From: Bathymodiolus brooksi | Taxonomy: Eukaryota > Mollusca > Bivalvia > Mytilida > Modiolidae | NCBI GenBank assembly: GCA_963680875.1 | Contig: OY804580.1 | Location: 110,177,534-110,241,533, forward strand | Length of the DNA: 64,000 bases | Direction: 5' to 3' | Shown here: positions 1 through 16,500 of the stretch, one piece after another | How positions within the stretch are numbered: position 1 is the stretch's first letter | How the letters are laid out: each line of letters starts with the position of its first letter | Notes under the pieces: model-generated | The model's database searches: none | The model's input: only the letters and a program-made list of their open reading frames with translations | What the model was told of the DNA's origin: nothing | Position numbers and translations under genes: made by a program

Positions 1-1319
1 CAAAACACTACAATGATGAGCCACAAGATAGAGCGAAGACAAACAAAGCAAACAATAAACACCACACAAAATACTACAATGATGAGCCACACAAGATAGA
101 GCGAAGACAAACAAAGCAAACAATAAACACCACACAAAACACTACAATGATGAGCCACAAGATAGAGCGAAGACAAACAAAGTAAACAATAAACACCACA
201 CAAAACACTACAATGATGAGCCACAAGATAAAGCGAAGACAAACAAAAAAGACCACACAAAACACTACAATGATGAGCCACAAGATAGAGCGAAGACAAA
301 CAAAGCAAACAAAAAACACCACACAAAACACTACAATGATGAGCCACAAGATAGAGCGAAGACAAACAAAGCAAACAATAAACACCACACAAAACACTAC
401 AATGATGCGCAACAAGATAGAGCGAAGACAAACAAAGCAATCAATAAACACCACACAAAACACTACAATGATGAGCCACAAGATAGAGCGAAGACAAACA
501 AAGCAAACAATAAACACCACACAAAACACTACAATGATGAGCCACAAGATAGAGCGAAGACAAACAAAGCAAACAATAAACACCACACAAAACACTACAA
601 TGATGAGCAACAAGATAGAGCGAAGACAAACAAAGCAAACAATAAACACCACACAAAACACTACAATGATGAGCCACAAGATAGAGCGAAGACAAACAAA
701 GCAAACAATAAATACCACACAAAACACTACAATGATGAGCCACAAGATAGAGCGAAGACAAACAGAGCAAACAAAAAACACCACACAAAACACTACAATT
801 ATGAGCCACAAGATAGAGCGAAGACAAACAAAGCAAACAAAAAACACCACACAAAACACTACAATGATGAGCCACAAGATAGAGCGAAGACAAACAAAGC
901 AAACAATAAACACCACACAAAACACTACAATGATGAGCCACAAGATAGAGCGAAGACAAACAGAGCAAACAAAAAACACCACACAAAACACTACAATGAT
1001 GAGCCACAAGATAGAGCGAAGACAAACAAAGCAAACAAAAAACACCACACAAACACTACAATGATGAGCAACAAGATAGAGCGAAGACAAACAAAGCAAA
1101 CAATAAACACCACACAAAACACTACAATGATGAGCCACAAGATAGAGCGAAGACAAACAAAGCAAACAATAAACACCACACAAAACACTACAATGATGAG
1201 CCACAAGATAGAGCGAAGACAAACAAAGCAAACAAAAAACACCACACAAAACACTACAATGATGAGCCACAAGATAGAGCGAAGACAAACAAAGCAAACA
1301 AAAAATACCACACAAAACA

Positions 1320-4300
1320 CTACAATGATGAGCCACACAAGATAGAGCGAAGACAAACAAAGTAAACAAAAAACACCACACAAAACACTACAATGATGAG
1401 CCACAAGATAGAGCGAAGACAAACAAAGCAAACAATAAACACCACACAAAACACTACAATGATGAACCACAAGATAGAGCGAAGACAAACAAAGCAAACA
1501 AAAAACACCACACAAAACACTACAATGATGAGCCACAAGATAGAGCGAAGACAAACAAAGTAAACAAAAAACACCACACAAAACACTACAATGATGAGCC
1601 ACAAGATAGAGCGAAGACAAACAAAGCAAACAATAAACACATCACAAAACACTACAATGATGAGCCACACAAGATAGAGCGAAGACAAACAAAGCAAACA
1701 ATAAACACCACACAAAACACTACAATGATGAGCCACAAGATAGAGCGAAGACAAACAAAGTAAACAATAAACACCACACAAAACACTACAATGATGAGCC
1801 ACAAGATAAAGCGAAGACAAACAAAAAAGACCACACAAAACACTACAATGATGAGCCACAAGATAGAGCGAAGACAAACAAAGCAAACAAAAAACACCAC
1901 ACAAAACACTACAATGATGAGCCACAAGATAGAGCGAAGACAAACAAAGCAAACAATAAACACCACACAAAACACTACAATGATGCGCAACAAGATAGAG
2001 CGAAGACAAACAAAGCAATCAATAAACACCACACAAAACACTACAATGATGAGCCACAAGATAGAGCGAAGACAAACAAAGCAAACAATAAACACCACAC
2101 AAAACACTACAATGATGAGCCACAAGATAGAGCGAAGACAAACAAAGCAAACAATAAACACCACACAAAACACTACAATGATGAGCAACAAGATAGAGCG
2201 AAGACAAACAAAGCAAACAATAAACACCACACAAAACACTACAATGATGAGCCACAAGATAGAGCGAAGACAAACAAAGCAAACAATAAACACCACACAA
2301 AACACTACAATGATGAGCCACAAGATAGAGCGAAGACAAACAGAGCAAACAAAAAACACCACACAAAACACTACAATGATGAGCCACAAGATAGAGCGAA
2401 GACAAACAAAGCAAACAAAAAACACCACACAAAACACTACAATGATGAGCCACAAGATAGAGCGAAGACAAACAAAGCAAACAATAAACACCACACAAAA
2501 CACTACAATGATGAGCCACAAGATAGAGCGAAGACAAACAGAGCAAACAAAAAACACCACACAAACACTACAATGATGAGCAACAAGATAGAGCGAAGAC
2601 AAACAAAGCAAACAATAAACACCACACAAAACACTACAATGATGAGCCACAAGATAGAGCGAAGACAAACAAAGCAAACAATAAACACCAAACAAAACAC
2701 TACAATGATGAGCCACAAGATAGAGCGAAGACAAACAGAGCAAACAAAAAACACCACACAAAACACTACAATGATGAGCCACAAGATAGAGCGAAGAAAA
2801 ACAAAGCAAACAAAAAACACCACACAAAACACTACAATGATGAGCCACAAGATAGAGCGAAGACAAACAAAGCAAACAATAAACACCACACAAAACACTA
2901 CAATGATGAGCCACAAGATAGGGCGAAGACAAACAAAAAAGACCACACAAAACACTACAATGATGAGCCACAAGATAGAGCGAAGACAAACAAAGCAAAC
3001 AAAAAACACCACACAAAACACTACAATGATGAGCCACACAAGATAGAGCGAAGACAAACAAAGCAAACAATAAACACCACACAAAACACTACAATGATGA
3101 GCCACACAAGATAGAGCGAAGACAAACAGAGCAAACAAAAAACACCACACAAAACACTACAATTATGAGCCACAAGATAGAGCGAAGACAAACAAAGCAA
3201 ACAAAAAACACCACACAAAACACTACAATGATGAGCCACAAGATAGAGCGAAGACAAACAAAGCAAACAATAAACACCACACAAAACACTACAATGATGA
3301 GCAACAAGATAGAGCGAAGACAAACAAAGCAAACAATAAACACCACACTAAACACTACAATGATGAGCCACAAGATAGAGCGAAGACAAACAAAGCAAAC
3401 AATAAACACCACACAAAACACTACAATGATGAGCCACAAAATAGAGCGAAGACAAACAGAGCAAACAAAAAACACCACACAAAACACTACAATGATGAGC
3501 CACAAGATAGAGCGAAGACAAACAAAGCAAACAATAAACACCACACAAAACACTACAATGATGAGCCACACAAGATAGAGCGAAGACAAACAAAGCAAAC
3601 AATAAACACCACACAAAACACTACAATGATGAGCCACAAGATAGAGCGAAGACAAACAAAGTAAACAATAAACACCACACAAAACACTACAATGATGAGC
3701 CACAAGATAAAGCGAAGACAAACAAAAAAGACCACACAAAACACTACAATGATGAGCCACAAGATAGAGCGAAGACAAACAAAGCAAACAAAAAACACCA
3801 CACAAAACACTACAATGATGAGCCACAAGATAGAGCGAAGACAAACAAAGCAAACAATAAACACCACACAAAACACTACAATGATGCGCAACAAGATAGA
3901 GCGAAGACAAACAAAGCAATCAATAAACACCACACAAAACACTACAATGATGAGCCACAAGATAGAGCGAAGACAAACAAAGCAAACAATAAACACCACA
4001 CAAAACACTACAATGATGAGCCACAAGATAGAGCGAAGACAAACAAAGCAAACAATAAACACCACACAAAACACTACAATGATGAGCAACAAGATAGAGC
4101 GAAGACAAACAAAGCAAACAATAAACACCACACAAAACACTACAATGATGAGCCACAAGATAGAGCGAAGACAAACAAAGCAAACAATAAATACCACACA
4201 AAACACTACAATGATGAGCCACAAGATATAGCGAAGACAAACAGAGCAAACAAAAAACACCACACAAAACACTACAATTATGAGCCACAAGATAGAGCGA

Positions 4301-7300
4301 AGACAAACAAAGCAAACAATAAACACCACACAAAACACTACAATGATGAGCCACAAGATAGAGCGAAGACAAACAAAGCAAACAATAAACACCACACAAC
4401 ACACTACAATGATGAGCCACAAGATAGAGCGAAGACAAACAGAGCAAACAAAAAACACCACACAAAACACTACAATGATGAGGCACAAGATAGAGCGAAG
4501 ACAAACAAAGCAACCAAAAAACACCACACAAAACACTACAATGATGAGCCACAAGATAGAGCGAAGACAAACAAAGCAAACAATAAACACCACACAAAAC
4601 ACTACAATGATGAGCCACAAGATAGGGCGAAGACAAACAAAAAAGACCACACAAAACACTACAATGATGAGCCACAAGATAGAGCGAAGACAAACAAAGC
4701 AAACAAAAAACACCACACAAAACACTACAATGATGAGCCACACAAGATAGAGCGAAGACAAACAAAGCAAACAATAAACACCACACAAAACACTACAATG
4801 ATGAGCCACAAGATAGAGCGAAGACAAACAAAGCAAACAATAAACACCACACAAAACACTACAATGATGAGCCACAAGATAGAGCGAAGACAAACAAAGC
4901 AAACAATAAATACCACACAAAACACTACAATGATGAGCCACAAGATAGAGCGAAGACAAACAAAGCAAACAATAAACACCACACAAAACACAACAATGAT
5001 GAGCAACAAGATAGAGCGAAGACAAACAAAGCAACAATAAACACCACACAAAACACTACAATGATGAGCCACAAGATAGAGCGAAGACAAACAAAGCAAA
5101 CAATAAACACCACACAAAACACTACAATAATGAGCCACAAGATAGAGCGAAGACAAACAAAGCAAACAATAAACACCACACAAAACACTACAATGATGAG
5201 CCACAAGATAGAGCGAAGACAAACAAAGCAAACAATAAACACCACACAAAACACTACAATGATGAGCCACAAGATAGAGCGAAGAAAAACAAAGCAAACA
5301 ATAAACACCACACAAAACACTACAATGATGAGCCACAAGATAGAGCGAAGACAAGCAAAGCAAACAATGAACACCACACAAAACACTACAATGATGAGCC
5401 ACAAGATAGAGCGAAGACAAACAAAGCAAACAATAAACACCACACAAAACACTACAATGATGAGCCACAAGATAGAGCGAAGACAAACAAAGCAAACAAA
5501 AAACACCACACAAAACACTACAATGATGAGCCACAAGATAGAGCGAAGACAAACAAAGCAAACAAAAAATACCACACAAAACACTACAATGATGAGCCAC
5601 ACAAGATAGAGCGAAGACAAACAAAGTAAACAAAAAACACCACACAAAACACTACAATGATGAGCCACAAGATAGAGCGAAGACAAACAAAGCAAACAAT
5701 AAACACCACACAAAACACTACAATGATGAACCACAAGATAGAGCGAAGACAAACAAAGCAAACAAAAAACACCACACAAAACACTACAATGATGAGCCAC
5801 AAGATAGAGCGAAGACAAACAAAGTAAACAAAAAACACCACACAAAACACTACAATGATGAGCCACAAGATAGAGCGAAGACAAACAAAGCAAACAATAA
5901 ACACATCACAAAACACTACAATGATGAGCCACACAAGATAGAGCGAAGACAAACAAAGCAAACAATAAACACCACACAAAACACTACAATGATGAGCCAC
6001 AAGATAGAGCGAAGACAAACAAAGTAAACAATAAACACCACACAAAACACTACAATGATGAGCCACAAGATAAAGCGAAGACAAACAAAAAAGACCACAC
6101 AAAACACTACAATGATGAGCCACAAGATAGAGCGAAGACAAACAAAGCAAACAAAAAACACCACACAAAACACTACAATGATGAGCCACAAGATAGAGCG
6201 AAGACAAACAAAGCAAACAATAAACACCACACAAAACACTACAATGATGCGCAACAAGATAGAGCGAAGACAAACAAAGCAATCAATAAACACCACACAA
6301 AACACTACAATGATGAGCCACAAGATAGAGCGAAGACAAACAAAGCAAACAATAAACACCACACAAAACACTACAATGATGAGCCACAAGATAGAGCGAA
6401 GACAAACAAAGCAAACAATAAACACCACACAAAACACTACAATGATGAGCCACAAGATAGAGCGAAGACAAACAAAGCAAACAATAAACACCACACAAAA
6501 CACTACAATGATGAGCCACAAGATAGAGCGAAGACAAACAAAGCAAACAATAAACACCACACAAAACACTACAATGATGAGCCACAAGATAGAGCGAAGA
6601 CAAACAGAGCAAACAAAAAACACCACACAAAACACTACAATGATGAGCCACAAGATAGAGCGAAGACAAACAAAGCAAACAAAAAACACCACACAAAACA
6701 CTACAATGATGAGCCACAAGATAGAGCGAAGACAAACAAAGCAAACAATAAACACCACACAAAACACTACAATGATGAGCCACAAGATAGAGCGAAGACA
6801 AACAGAGCAAACAAAAAACACCACACAAAACACTACAATGATGAGCCACAAGATAGAGCGAAGACAAACAAAGCAAACAAAAAACACCACACAAACACTA
6901 CAATGATGAGCAACAAGATAGAGCGAAGACAAACAAAGCAAACAATAAACACCACACAAAACACTACAATGATGAGCCACAAGATAGAGCGAAGACAAAC
7001 AAAGCAAACAATAAACACCAAACAAAACACTACAATGATGAGCCACAAGATAGAGCGAAGACAAACAGAGCAAACAAAAAACACCACACAAAACACTACA
7101 ATGATGAGCCACAAGATAGAGCGAAGAAAAACAAAGCAAACAAAAAACACCACACAAAACACTACAATGATGAGCCACAAGATAGAGCGAAGACAAACAA
7201 AGCAAACAATAAACACCACACAAAACACTACAATGATGAGCCACAAGATAGGGCGAAGACAAACAAAAAAGACCACACAAAACACTACAATGATGAGCCA

Positions 7301-9970
7301 CAAGATAGAGCGAAGACAAACAAAGCAAACAAAAAAGACCACACAAAACACTACAATGATGAGCCACAAGATAGAGCGAAGACAAACAAAGCAAACAAAA
7401 AACACCACACAAAACACTACAATGATGAGCCACACAAGATAGAGCGAAGACAAACAAAGCAAACAATAAACACCACACAAAACACTACAATGATGAGCCA
7501 CACAAGATAGAGCGAAGACAAACAGAGCAAACAAAAAACACCACACAAAACACTACAATTATGAGCCACAAGATAGAGCGAAGACAAACAAAGCAAACAA
7601 AAAACACCACACAAAACACTACAATGATGAGCCACAAGATAGAGCGAAGACAAACAAAGCAAACAATAAACACCACACAAAACACTACAATGATGAGCAA
7701 CAAGATAGAGCGAAGACAAACAAAGCAAACAATAAACACCACACTAAACACTACAATGATGAGCCACAAGATAGAGCGAAGACAAACAAAGCAAACAATA
7801 AACACCACACAAAACACTACAATGATGAGCCACAAGATAGAGCGAAGACAAACAGAGCAAACAAAAAACACCACACAAAACACTACAATGATGAGCCACA
7901 AGATAGAGCGAAGACAAACAAAGCAAACAATAAACACCACACAAAACACTACAATGATGAGCCACACAAGATAGAGCGAAGACAAACAAAGCAAACAATA
8001 AACACCACACAAAACACTACAATGATGAGCCACAAGATAGAGCGAAGACAAACAAAGTAAACAATAAACACCACACAAAACACTACAATGATGAGCCACA
8101 AGATAGAGCGAAGACAAACAAAGCAAACAATAAATACCACACAAAACACTACAATGATGAGCCACAAGATAGAGCGAAGACAAACAAAGCAAACAATAAA
8201 CACCACACAAAACACTACAATGATGCGCAACAAGATAGAGCGAAGACAAACAAAGCAATCAATAAACACCACACAAAACACTACAATGATGAGCCACAAG
8301 ATAGAGCGAAGACAAACAAAGCAAACAATAAACACCACACAAAACACTACAATGATGAGCCACAAGATAGAGCGAAGACAAACAAAGCAAACAATAAACA
8401 CCACACAAAACACTACAATGATGAGCAACAAGATAGAGCGAAGACAAACAAAGCAAACAATAAACACCACACAAAACACTACAATGATGAGCCACAAGAT
8501 AGAGCGAAGACAAACAAAGCAAACAATAAATACCACACAAAACACTACAATGATGAGCCACAAGATATAGCGAAGACAAACAGAGCAAACAAAAAACACC
8601 ACACAAAACACTACAATTATGAGCCACAAGATAGAGCGAAGACAAACAAAGCAAACAAAAAACACCACACAAAACACTACAATGATGAGCCACAAGATAG
8701 AGCGAAGACAAACAAAGCAAACAATAAACACCACACAAAACACTACAATGATGAGCAACAAGATAGAGCGAAGACAAACAAAGCAAACAATAAACACCAC
8801 ACAAAACACTACAATGATGAGCCACAAGATAGAGCGAAGACAAACAAAGCAAACAATAAACACCACACAACACACTACAATGATGAGCCACAAGATAGAG
8901 CGAAGACAAACAGAGCAAACAAAAAACACCACACAAAACACTACAATGATGAGGCACAAGATAGAGCGAAGACAAACAAAGCAAACAAAAAACACCACAC
9001 AAAACACTACAATGATGAGCCACAAGATAGAGCGAAGACAAACAAAGCAAACAATAAACACCACACAAAACACTACAATGATGAGCCACAAGATAGGGCG
9101 AAGACAAACAAAAAAGACCACACAAAACACTACAATGATGAGCCACAAGATAGAGCGAAGACAAACAAAGCAAACAAAAAACACCACACAAAACACTACA
9201 ATGATGAGCCACACAAGATAGAGCGAAGACAAACAAAGCAAACAATAAACACCACACAAAACACTACAATGATGAGCCACAAGATAGAGCGAAGACAAAC
9301 AAAGCAAACAATAAACACCACACAAAACACTACAATGATGAGCCACAAGATAGAGCGAAGACAAACAAAGCAAACAATAAATACCACACAAAACACTACA
9401 ATGATGAGCCACAAGATAGAGCGAAGACAAACAAAGCAAACAATAAACACCACACAAAACACAACAATGATGAGCAACAAGATAGAGCGAAGACAAACAA
9501 AGCAACAATAAACACCACACAAAACACTACAATGATGAGCCACAAGATAGAGCGAAGACAAACAAAGCAAACAATAAACACCACACAAAACACTACAATA
9601 ATGAGCCACAAGATAGAGCGAAGACAAACAAAGCAAACAATAAACACCACACAAAACACTACAATGATGAGCCACAAGATAGAGCGAAGACAAACAAAGC
9701 AAACAATAAACACCACACAAAACACTACAATGATGAGCCACAAGATAGAGCGAAGAAAAACAAAGCAAACAATAAACACCACACAAAACACTACAATGAT
9801 GAGCCACAAGATAGAGCGAAGACAAGCAAAGCAAACAATAAACACCACACAAAACACTACAATGATGAGCCACAAGATAGAGCGAAGACAAACAAAGCAA
9901 ACAATAAACACCACACAAAACACTACAATGATGAGCCACAAGAAAGAGCGAAGACAAACAAAGCAAACAA
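1320..9970. repeat. Higher-order duplication of about 4.3-4.5 kb within satellite 1
   Basis: The ordered string of variant monomers from about 1320 to 5500 recurs from about 5584 to 9970. Matching variant landmarks are offset by 4264 bp at first (1320 against 5584), by 4396 bp after two extra monomers (3021 against 7417), and by 4471 bp further on (4798 against 9269, and 5061 against 9532). The shared landmarks are the 57-bp short monomers, the 'gcgcaacaag' plus 'gcaatcaataaac' monomers and the 68-bp monomers. This shows block duplication of dozens of monomers at once, followed by small unequal exchanges. Confidence 0.85.
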
Positions 9971-10360
9971 TAAATACCACACAAAACGCTACAATGATGA
10001 GCAACAAGATAGAGCGAAGACAAACAAAGCAAACAATAAACACCACACAAAACACTACAATGAAGAGCCACAAGATAGAGCGAAGACAAACAAAGCAAAC
10101 AAAAAACACCAAACAAAACACTACAATGATGAGCAACAAGATAGAGCGAAGACAAACAAAGCAAACAATAAACACCACACAAAACACTACAATAATGATC
10201 CACAAGATAGAGCGAAGACAAACAAAGCAAACAATAAACACCACACAAAACACTACAATGATGAGCCACAAGATAGAGCGAAGACAAACAGAGCAAACAA
10301 AAAACACCACACAAAACACTACAATGATGAGCCACAAGATAGAGCGAAGACAAACAAAGC

Positions 10361-10540
10361 ACAGAGGTTATAACACAAAAAAACTAAAACAATGAAGGTA
10401 GAATCTAGAGACACAGAAAACATTAGAGACAAGACACAGAACGAAGACAAAAACAGAAGTTACAAACACAGAAAAACCTAAACAATGAAGGTAGAATCCA
10501 GAGACACTGACAACATTAGACACAAGACACAGAACAATGA
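10361..10540. repeat. Foreign 92-bp two-copy repeat island inside satellite 1
   Basis: The 66-bp pattern breaks off at 'caaacaaagc' and resumes around 10541. Between lie two diverged copies of an unrelated 92-bp unit, starting at 10362 and 10454. Both contain 'caatgaaggtagaatc', then 'agagacac', then 'acaagacacagaac'. The island is also A-rich. It is the only stretch of the 36.8-kb array not made of 66-bp monomers that I found. It may be a remnant of an older satellite or of the sequence in which the array grew. Confidence 0.85.
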
Positions 10541-13500
10541 CAAATAAACAAACAATAAACACCACACAAAACACTACAATGATGAGCCACAAGATAGTGC
10601 GAAGACAAACAAAGCAAACAATAAACACCACACAAAACACTACAATGATGAGCCACAAGATAGAACGAAGACAAACAAAGCAAACAAAAAACACCACACA
10701 AAACACTACAATGATGAACCACAAGATAGAGCGAAGACAAACAAAGCAAACAATAAACACCATACAAAACACTACAATGATGAGCAACAAGATAGAGCGA
10801 AGACAAACAAAGCAAACAATAAACACCACACAAAACACTACAATGATGAGCCACAAGATAGAGCGAAGAAAAACAAAGCAAACAATAAATACCACACAAA
10901 ACACTACAATGATGAGCCACAAGATAGAGCGAAGACAAACAAAGCAAACAATAAACACAACACAAAACACTACAATGATGAGCCACAAGATAGAGCGAAG
11001 ACAAACAAAGCAAACAATAAACACCACACAAAACACTACAATGATGAGCCACAAGATAGAGCGAAGACAAACAAAGCAAACAATAAACACCACACAAAAC
11101 ACTACAATGATGAGCCACAAGATAGAGCGAAGACAAACAGAGCAAACAAAAAACACCACACAAAACACTACAATGATGAGCCACAAGATAGAGCGAAGAC
11201 AAACAAAGCAAACAAAAAACACCACACAAAACACTACAATGATGAGCCACAAGATAGAGCGAAGACAAACAAAGCAAACAATAAACACCACACAAAACAC
11301 TACAATGATGAGCCACAAGATAGAGCGAAGACAAACAAAGCAAACAATAAACACCACACAAAACACTAAAATGATGAGCCACAAGATAGAGCGAAGACAA
11401 ACAAAGCAAACAATAAATACCACACAAAACACTACAATGATGAGCCACAAGATAGAGCGAAGACAAACAAAGCAAACAATAAACACCACACAAAACACTA
11501 CAATGATGAGCAACAAGATAGAGCGAAGACAAACAAAGCAAACAATAAACACCACACAAAACACTACAATGATGAGCCACAAGATAGAGCGAAGACAAAC
11601 AAAGCAAACAATAAACACCACACAAAACACTGCAATGATGAGCCACAAGATAGAGCGAAGACAAACAAAGCAAACAAAAAACACCACACAAAACACTACA
11701 ATGATGAGCCACAAGATAGAGCGAAGACAAACAAAGCAAACAATAAACACCACACAAAACACTACAATGATGAGCCACACAAGATAGAGCGAAGACAAAC
11801 AAAGCAAACAATAAACACCACACAAAACACTACAATGATGAGCCACAAGATAGAGCGAAGACAAACAAAGTAAACAATAAACACCACACAAAACACTACA
11901 ATGATGAGCCACAAGATAAAGCGAAGACAAACAAAAAAGACCACACAAAACACTACAATGATGAGCCACAAGATAGAGCGAAGACAAACAAAGCAAACAA
12001 AAAACACCACACAAAACACTACAATGATGAGCCACAAGATAGAGCGAAGACAAACAAAGCAAACAATAAACACCACACAAAACACTACAATGATGCGCAA
12101 CAAGATAGAGCGAAGACAAACAAAGCAATCAATAAACACCACACAAAACACTACAATGATGAGCCACAAGATAGAGCGAAGACAAACAAAGCAAACAATA
12201 AACACCACACAAAACACTACAATGATGAGCCACAAGATAGAGCGAAGACAAACAAAGCAAACAATAAACACCACACAAAACACTACAATGATGAGCAACA
12301 AGATAGAGCGAAGACAAACAAAGCAAACAATAAACACCACACAAAACACTACAATGATGAGCCACAAGATAGAGCGAAGACAAACAAAGCAAACAATAAA
12401 TACCACACAAAACACTACAATGATGAGCCACAAGATAGAGCGAAGACAAACAGAGCAAACAAAAAACACCACACAAAACACTACAATTATGAGCCACAAG
12501 ATAGAGCGAAGACAAACAAAGCAAACAATAAACACCACACAAAACACTACAATGATGAGCCACAAGATAGAGCGAAGACAAACAAAGTAAACAAAAAACA
12601 CCACACAAAACACTACAATGATGAGCCACAAGAAAGAGCGAAGACAAACAAAGCAAACAAAAAACACCACACAAACACTACAATGATGAGCAACAAGATA
12701 GAGCGAAGACAAACAAAGCAAACAAAAAACACCACACAAAACACTACAATGATGAGCCACAAGATAGAGCGAAGACAAACAAAGCAAACAATAAACACCA
12801 CACAAAACACTACAATGATGAGCCACAAGATAGAGCGAAGACAAACAGAGCAAACAAAAAACACCACACAAAACACTACAATGATGAGCCACAAGATAGA
12901 GCGAAGACAAACAGAGCAAACAAAAAACACCACACAAAACACTACAATGATGAGCCACAAGATAGAGCGAAGACAAACAAAGCAAACAAAAAACACCACA
13001 CAAAACACTACAATGATGAGCCACAAGATAGAGCGAAGACAAACAAAGCAAACAATAAACACCACACAAAACACTACAATGATGAGCCACAAGATAGGGC
13101 GAAGACAAACAAAAAAGACCACACAAAACACTACAATGATGAGCCACAAGATAGAGCGAAGACAAACAAAGCAAACAAAAAACACCACACAAAACACTAC
13201 AATGATGAGCCACACAAGATAGAGCGAAGACAAACAAAGCAAACAATAAACACCACACAAAACACTACAATGATGAGCCACAAGATAGAGCGAAGACAAA
13301 CAAAGCAAACAATAAACACCACACAAAACACTACAATGATGAGCCACAAGATAGAGCGAAGACAAACAAAGCAAACAATAAATACCACACAAAACACTAC
13401 AATGATGAGCCACAAGATAGAGCGAAGACAAACAAAGCAAACAATAAACACCACACAAAACACTACAATGATGAGCAACAAGATAGAGCGAAGACAAACA

Positions 13501-16500
13501 AAGCAAACAATAAACACCACACAAAACACTACAATGATGAGCCACAAGATAGAGCGAAGACAAACAAAGCAAACAATAAACACCACACAAAACACTACAA
13601 TGATGAGCCACAAGATAGAGCGAAGACAAACAAAGCAAACAATAAACACCACACAAAACACTACAATGATGAGCCACAAGATAGAGCGAAGACAAACAAA
13701 GCAAACAATAAACACCACACAAAACACTACAATGATGAGCCACAAGATAGAGCGAAGACAAACAAAGCAAACAATAAACACCACACAAAACACTACAATG
13801 ATGAGCCACAAGATAGAGCGAAGACAAGCAAAGCAAACAATAAACACCACACAAAACACTACAATGATGAGCCACAAGATAGAGCGAAGACAAACAAAGC
13901 AAACAATAAACACCACACAAAACACTACAATAATGATCCACAAGATAGAGCGAAGACAAACAAAGCAAACAATAAACACCACACAAAACACTACAATGAT
14001 GAGCCACAAGATAGAGCGAAGACAAACAGAGCAAACAAAAAACACCACACAAAACACTACAATGATGAGCCACAAGATAGAGCGAAGACAAACAAAGCAA
14101 ACAATAAACACCACACAAAACACTACAATGATGAGCCACAAGATAGAGCGAAGACAAACAAAAAAGACCACACAAAACACTACAATGATGAGCCACAAGA
14201 TAGAGCGAAGACAAACAGAGCAAACAATAAATACCACACAAAAGATTACAATGATGAGCCACAAGATAGAGCGAAGACAAACAAAACAAACAATAAACAC
14301 CACACAAAACACTACAATGATGAGCCACAAGATAGAGCGAAGACAAACAAAGCAAACAATAAACACCACACAAAACACTACAATGATGAGCCACAAGATA
14401 GAACGAAGACAAACAAAGCAAACAAAAAACACCACACAAAACACTACAATGATGAACCACAAGATAGAGCGAAGACAAACAAAGCAAACAATAAACACCA
14501 TACAAAACACTACAATGATGAGCAACAAGATAGAGCGAAGACAAACAAAGCAAACAATAAACACCACACAAAACACTACAATGATGAGCCACAAGATAGA
14601 GCGAAGACAAACAAAGCAAACAATAAATACCACACAAAACACTACAATGATGAGCCACAAGATAGAGCGAAGACAAACAAAGCAAACAATAAACACAACA
14701 CAAAACACTACAATGATGAGCCATAAGATAGAGCGAAGACAAACAAAGCAAACAAAAAACACCACACAAAACACTACAATGATGAGCCACAAGATAGAGC
14801 GAAGACAAACAAAGCAAACAATAAACACCACACAAAACACTACAATGATGAGCCACAAGATAGAGCGAAGACAAACAAAGCAAACAATAAACACCACACA
14901 AAACACTACAATGATGAGCCACAAGATAGAGCGAAGACAAACAGAGCAAACAAAAAACACCACACAAAACACTACAATGATGAGCCACAAGATAGAGCGA
15001 AGACAAACAAAGCAAACAAAAAACACCACACAAAACACTACAATGATGAGCCACAAGATAGAGCGAAGACAAACAAAGCAAACAATAAACACCACACAAA
15101 ACACTACAATGATGAGCCACAAGATAGAGCGAAGACAAACAAAAAAGACCACACAAAACACTACAATGATGAGCCACAAGATAGAGCGAAGACAAACAAA
15201 GCAAACAAAAAACACCACACAAAACACTACAATGATGAGCCACACAAGATAGAGCGAAGACAAACAAAGCAATCAATAAACACCACACAAAACACTACAA
15301 TGATGAGCCACAAGATAGAGCGAAGACAAACAAAGCAAACAAAAAACACCACACAAAACACTACAATGATGAACCACAAGATAGAGCGAAGACAAACAAA
15401 GCAAACAATAAACACCATACAAAACACTACAATGATGAGCAACAAGATAGAGCGAAGACAAACAAAGCAAACAATAAACACCACACAAAACACTACAATG
15501 ATGAGCCACAAGATAGAGCGAAGACAAACAAAGCAAACAATAAACACAACACAAAACACTACAATGATGAGCCACAAGATAGAGCGAAGACAAACAAAGC
15601 AAACAAAAAACACCACACAAAACACTACAATGATGAGCCACAAGATAGAGCGAAGACAAACAAAGCAAACAATAAACACCACACAAAACACTACAATGAT
15701 GAGCCACAAGATAGAGCGAAGACAAACAAAGCAAACAATAAACACCACACAAAACACTACAATGATGAGCCACAAGATAGAGCGAAGACAAACAGAGCAA
15801 ACAAAAAACACCACACAAAAGACTACAATGATGAGCCACAAGATAGAGCGAAGACAAACAAAGCAAACAAAAAACACCACACAAAACACTACAATGATGA
15901 GCCACAAGATAGAGCGAAGACAAACAAAGCAAACAATAAACACCACACAAAACACTACAATGATGAGCCACAAGATAGAGCGAAGACAAACAAAAAAGAC
16001 CACACAAAACACTACAATGATGAGCCACAAGATAGAGCGAAGACAAACAAAGCAAACAAAAAACACCACACAAAACACTACAATGATGAGCCACACAAGA
16101 TAGAGCGAAGACAAACAAAGCAAACAATAAACACCACACAAAACACTACAATGATGAGCCACAAGATAGAGCGAAGACAAACAAAGCAAACAAAAAACAC
16201 CACACAAAACACTACAATGATGAGCCACAAGATAGAGCGAAGACAAACAAAGCAAACAATAAACACCACACAAAACACTACAATGATGAGCCACAAGATA
16301 GAGCGAAGACAAACAAAGCAAACAAAAAACACCACACAAAACACTACAATGATGAGCCACAAGATAGAGCGAAGACAAACAAAGTAAACAAAAAACACCA
16401 CACAAAACACTACAATGATGAGCCACAAGATAGAGCAAACACAAACAACGCAAACAATAAACACCACACAAAACACTACAATGATGAGCCACACAAGATA

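Noticed and set aside
12613..15288. 891-residue minus-strand open frame and similar frames across 1-36808
   Set aside because: It is periodic at 22 residues, equal to the 66-bp monomer, with comparable open frames overlapping on both strands. Frames are repeatedly broken by the +2, -1 and 'gtaaac' variants, and there is no splice or promoter context.
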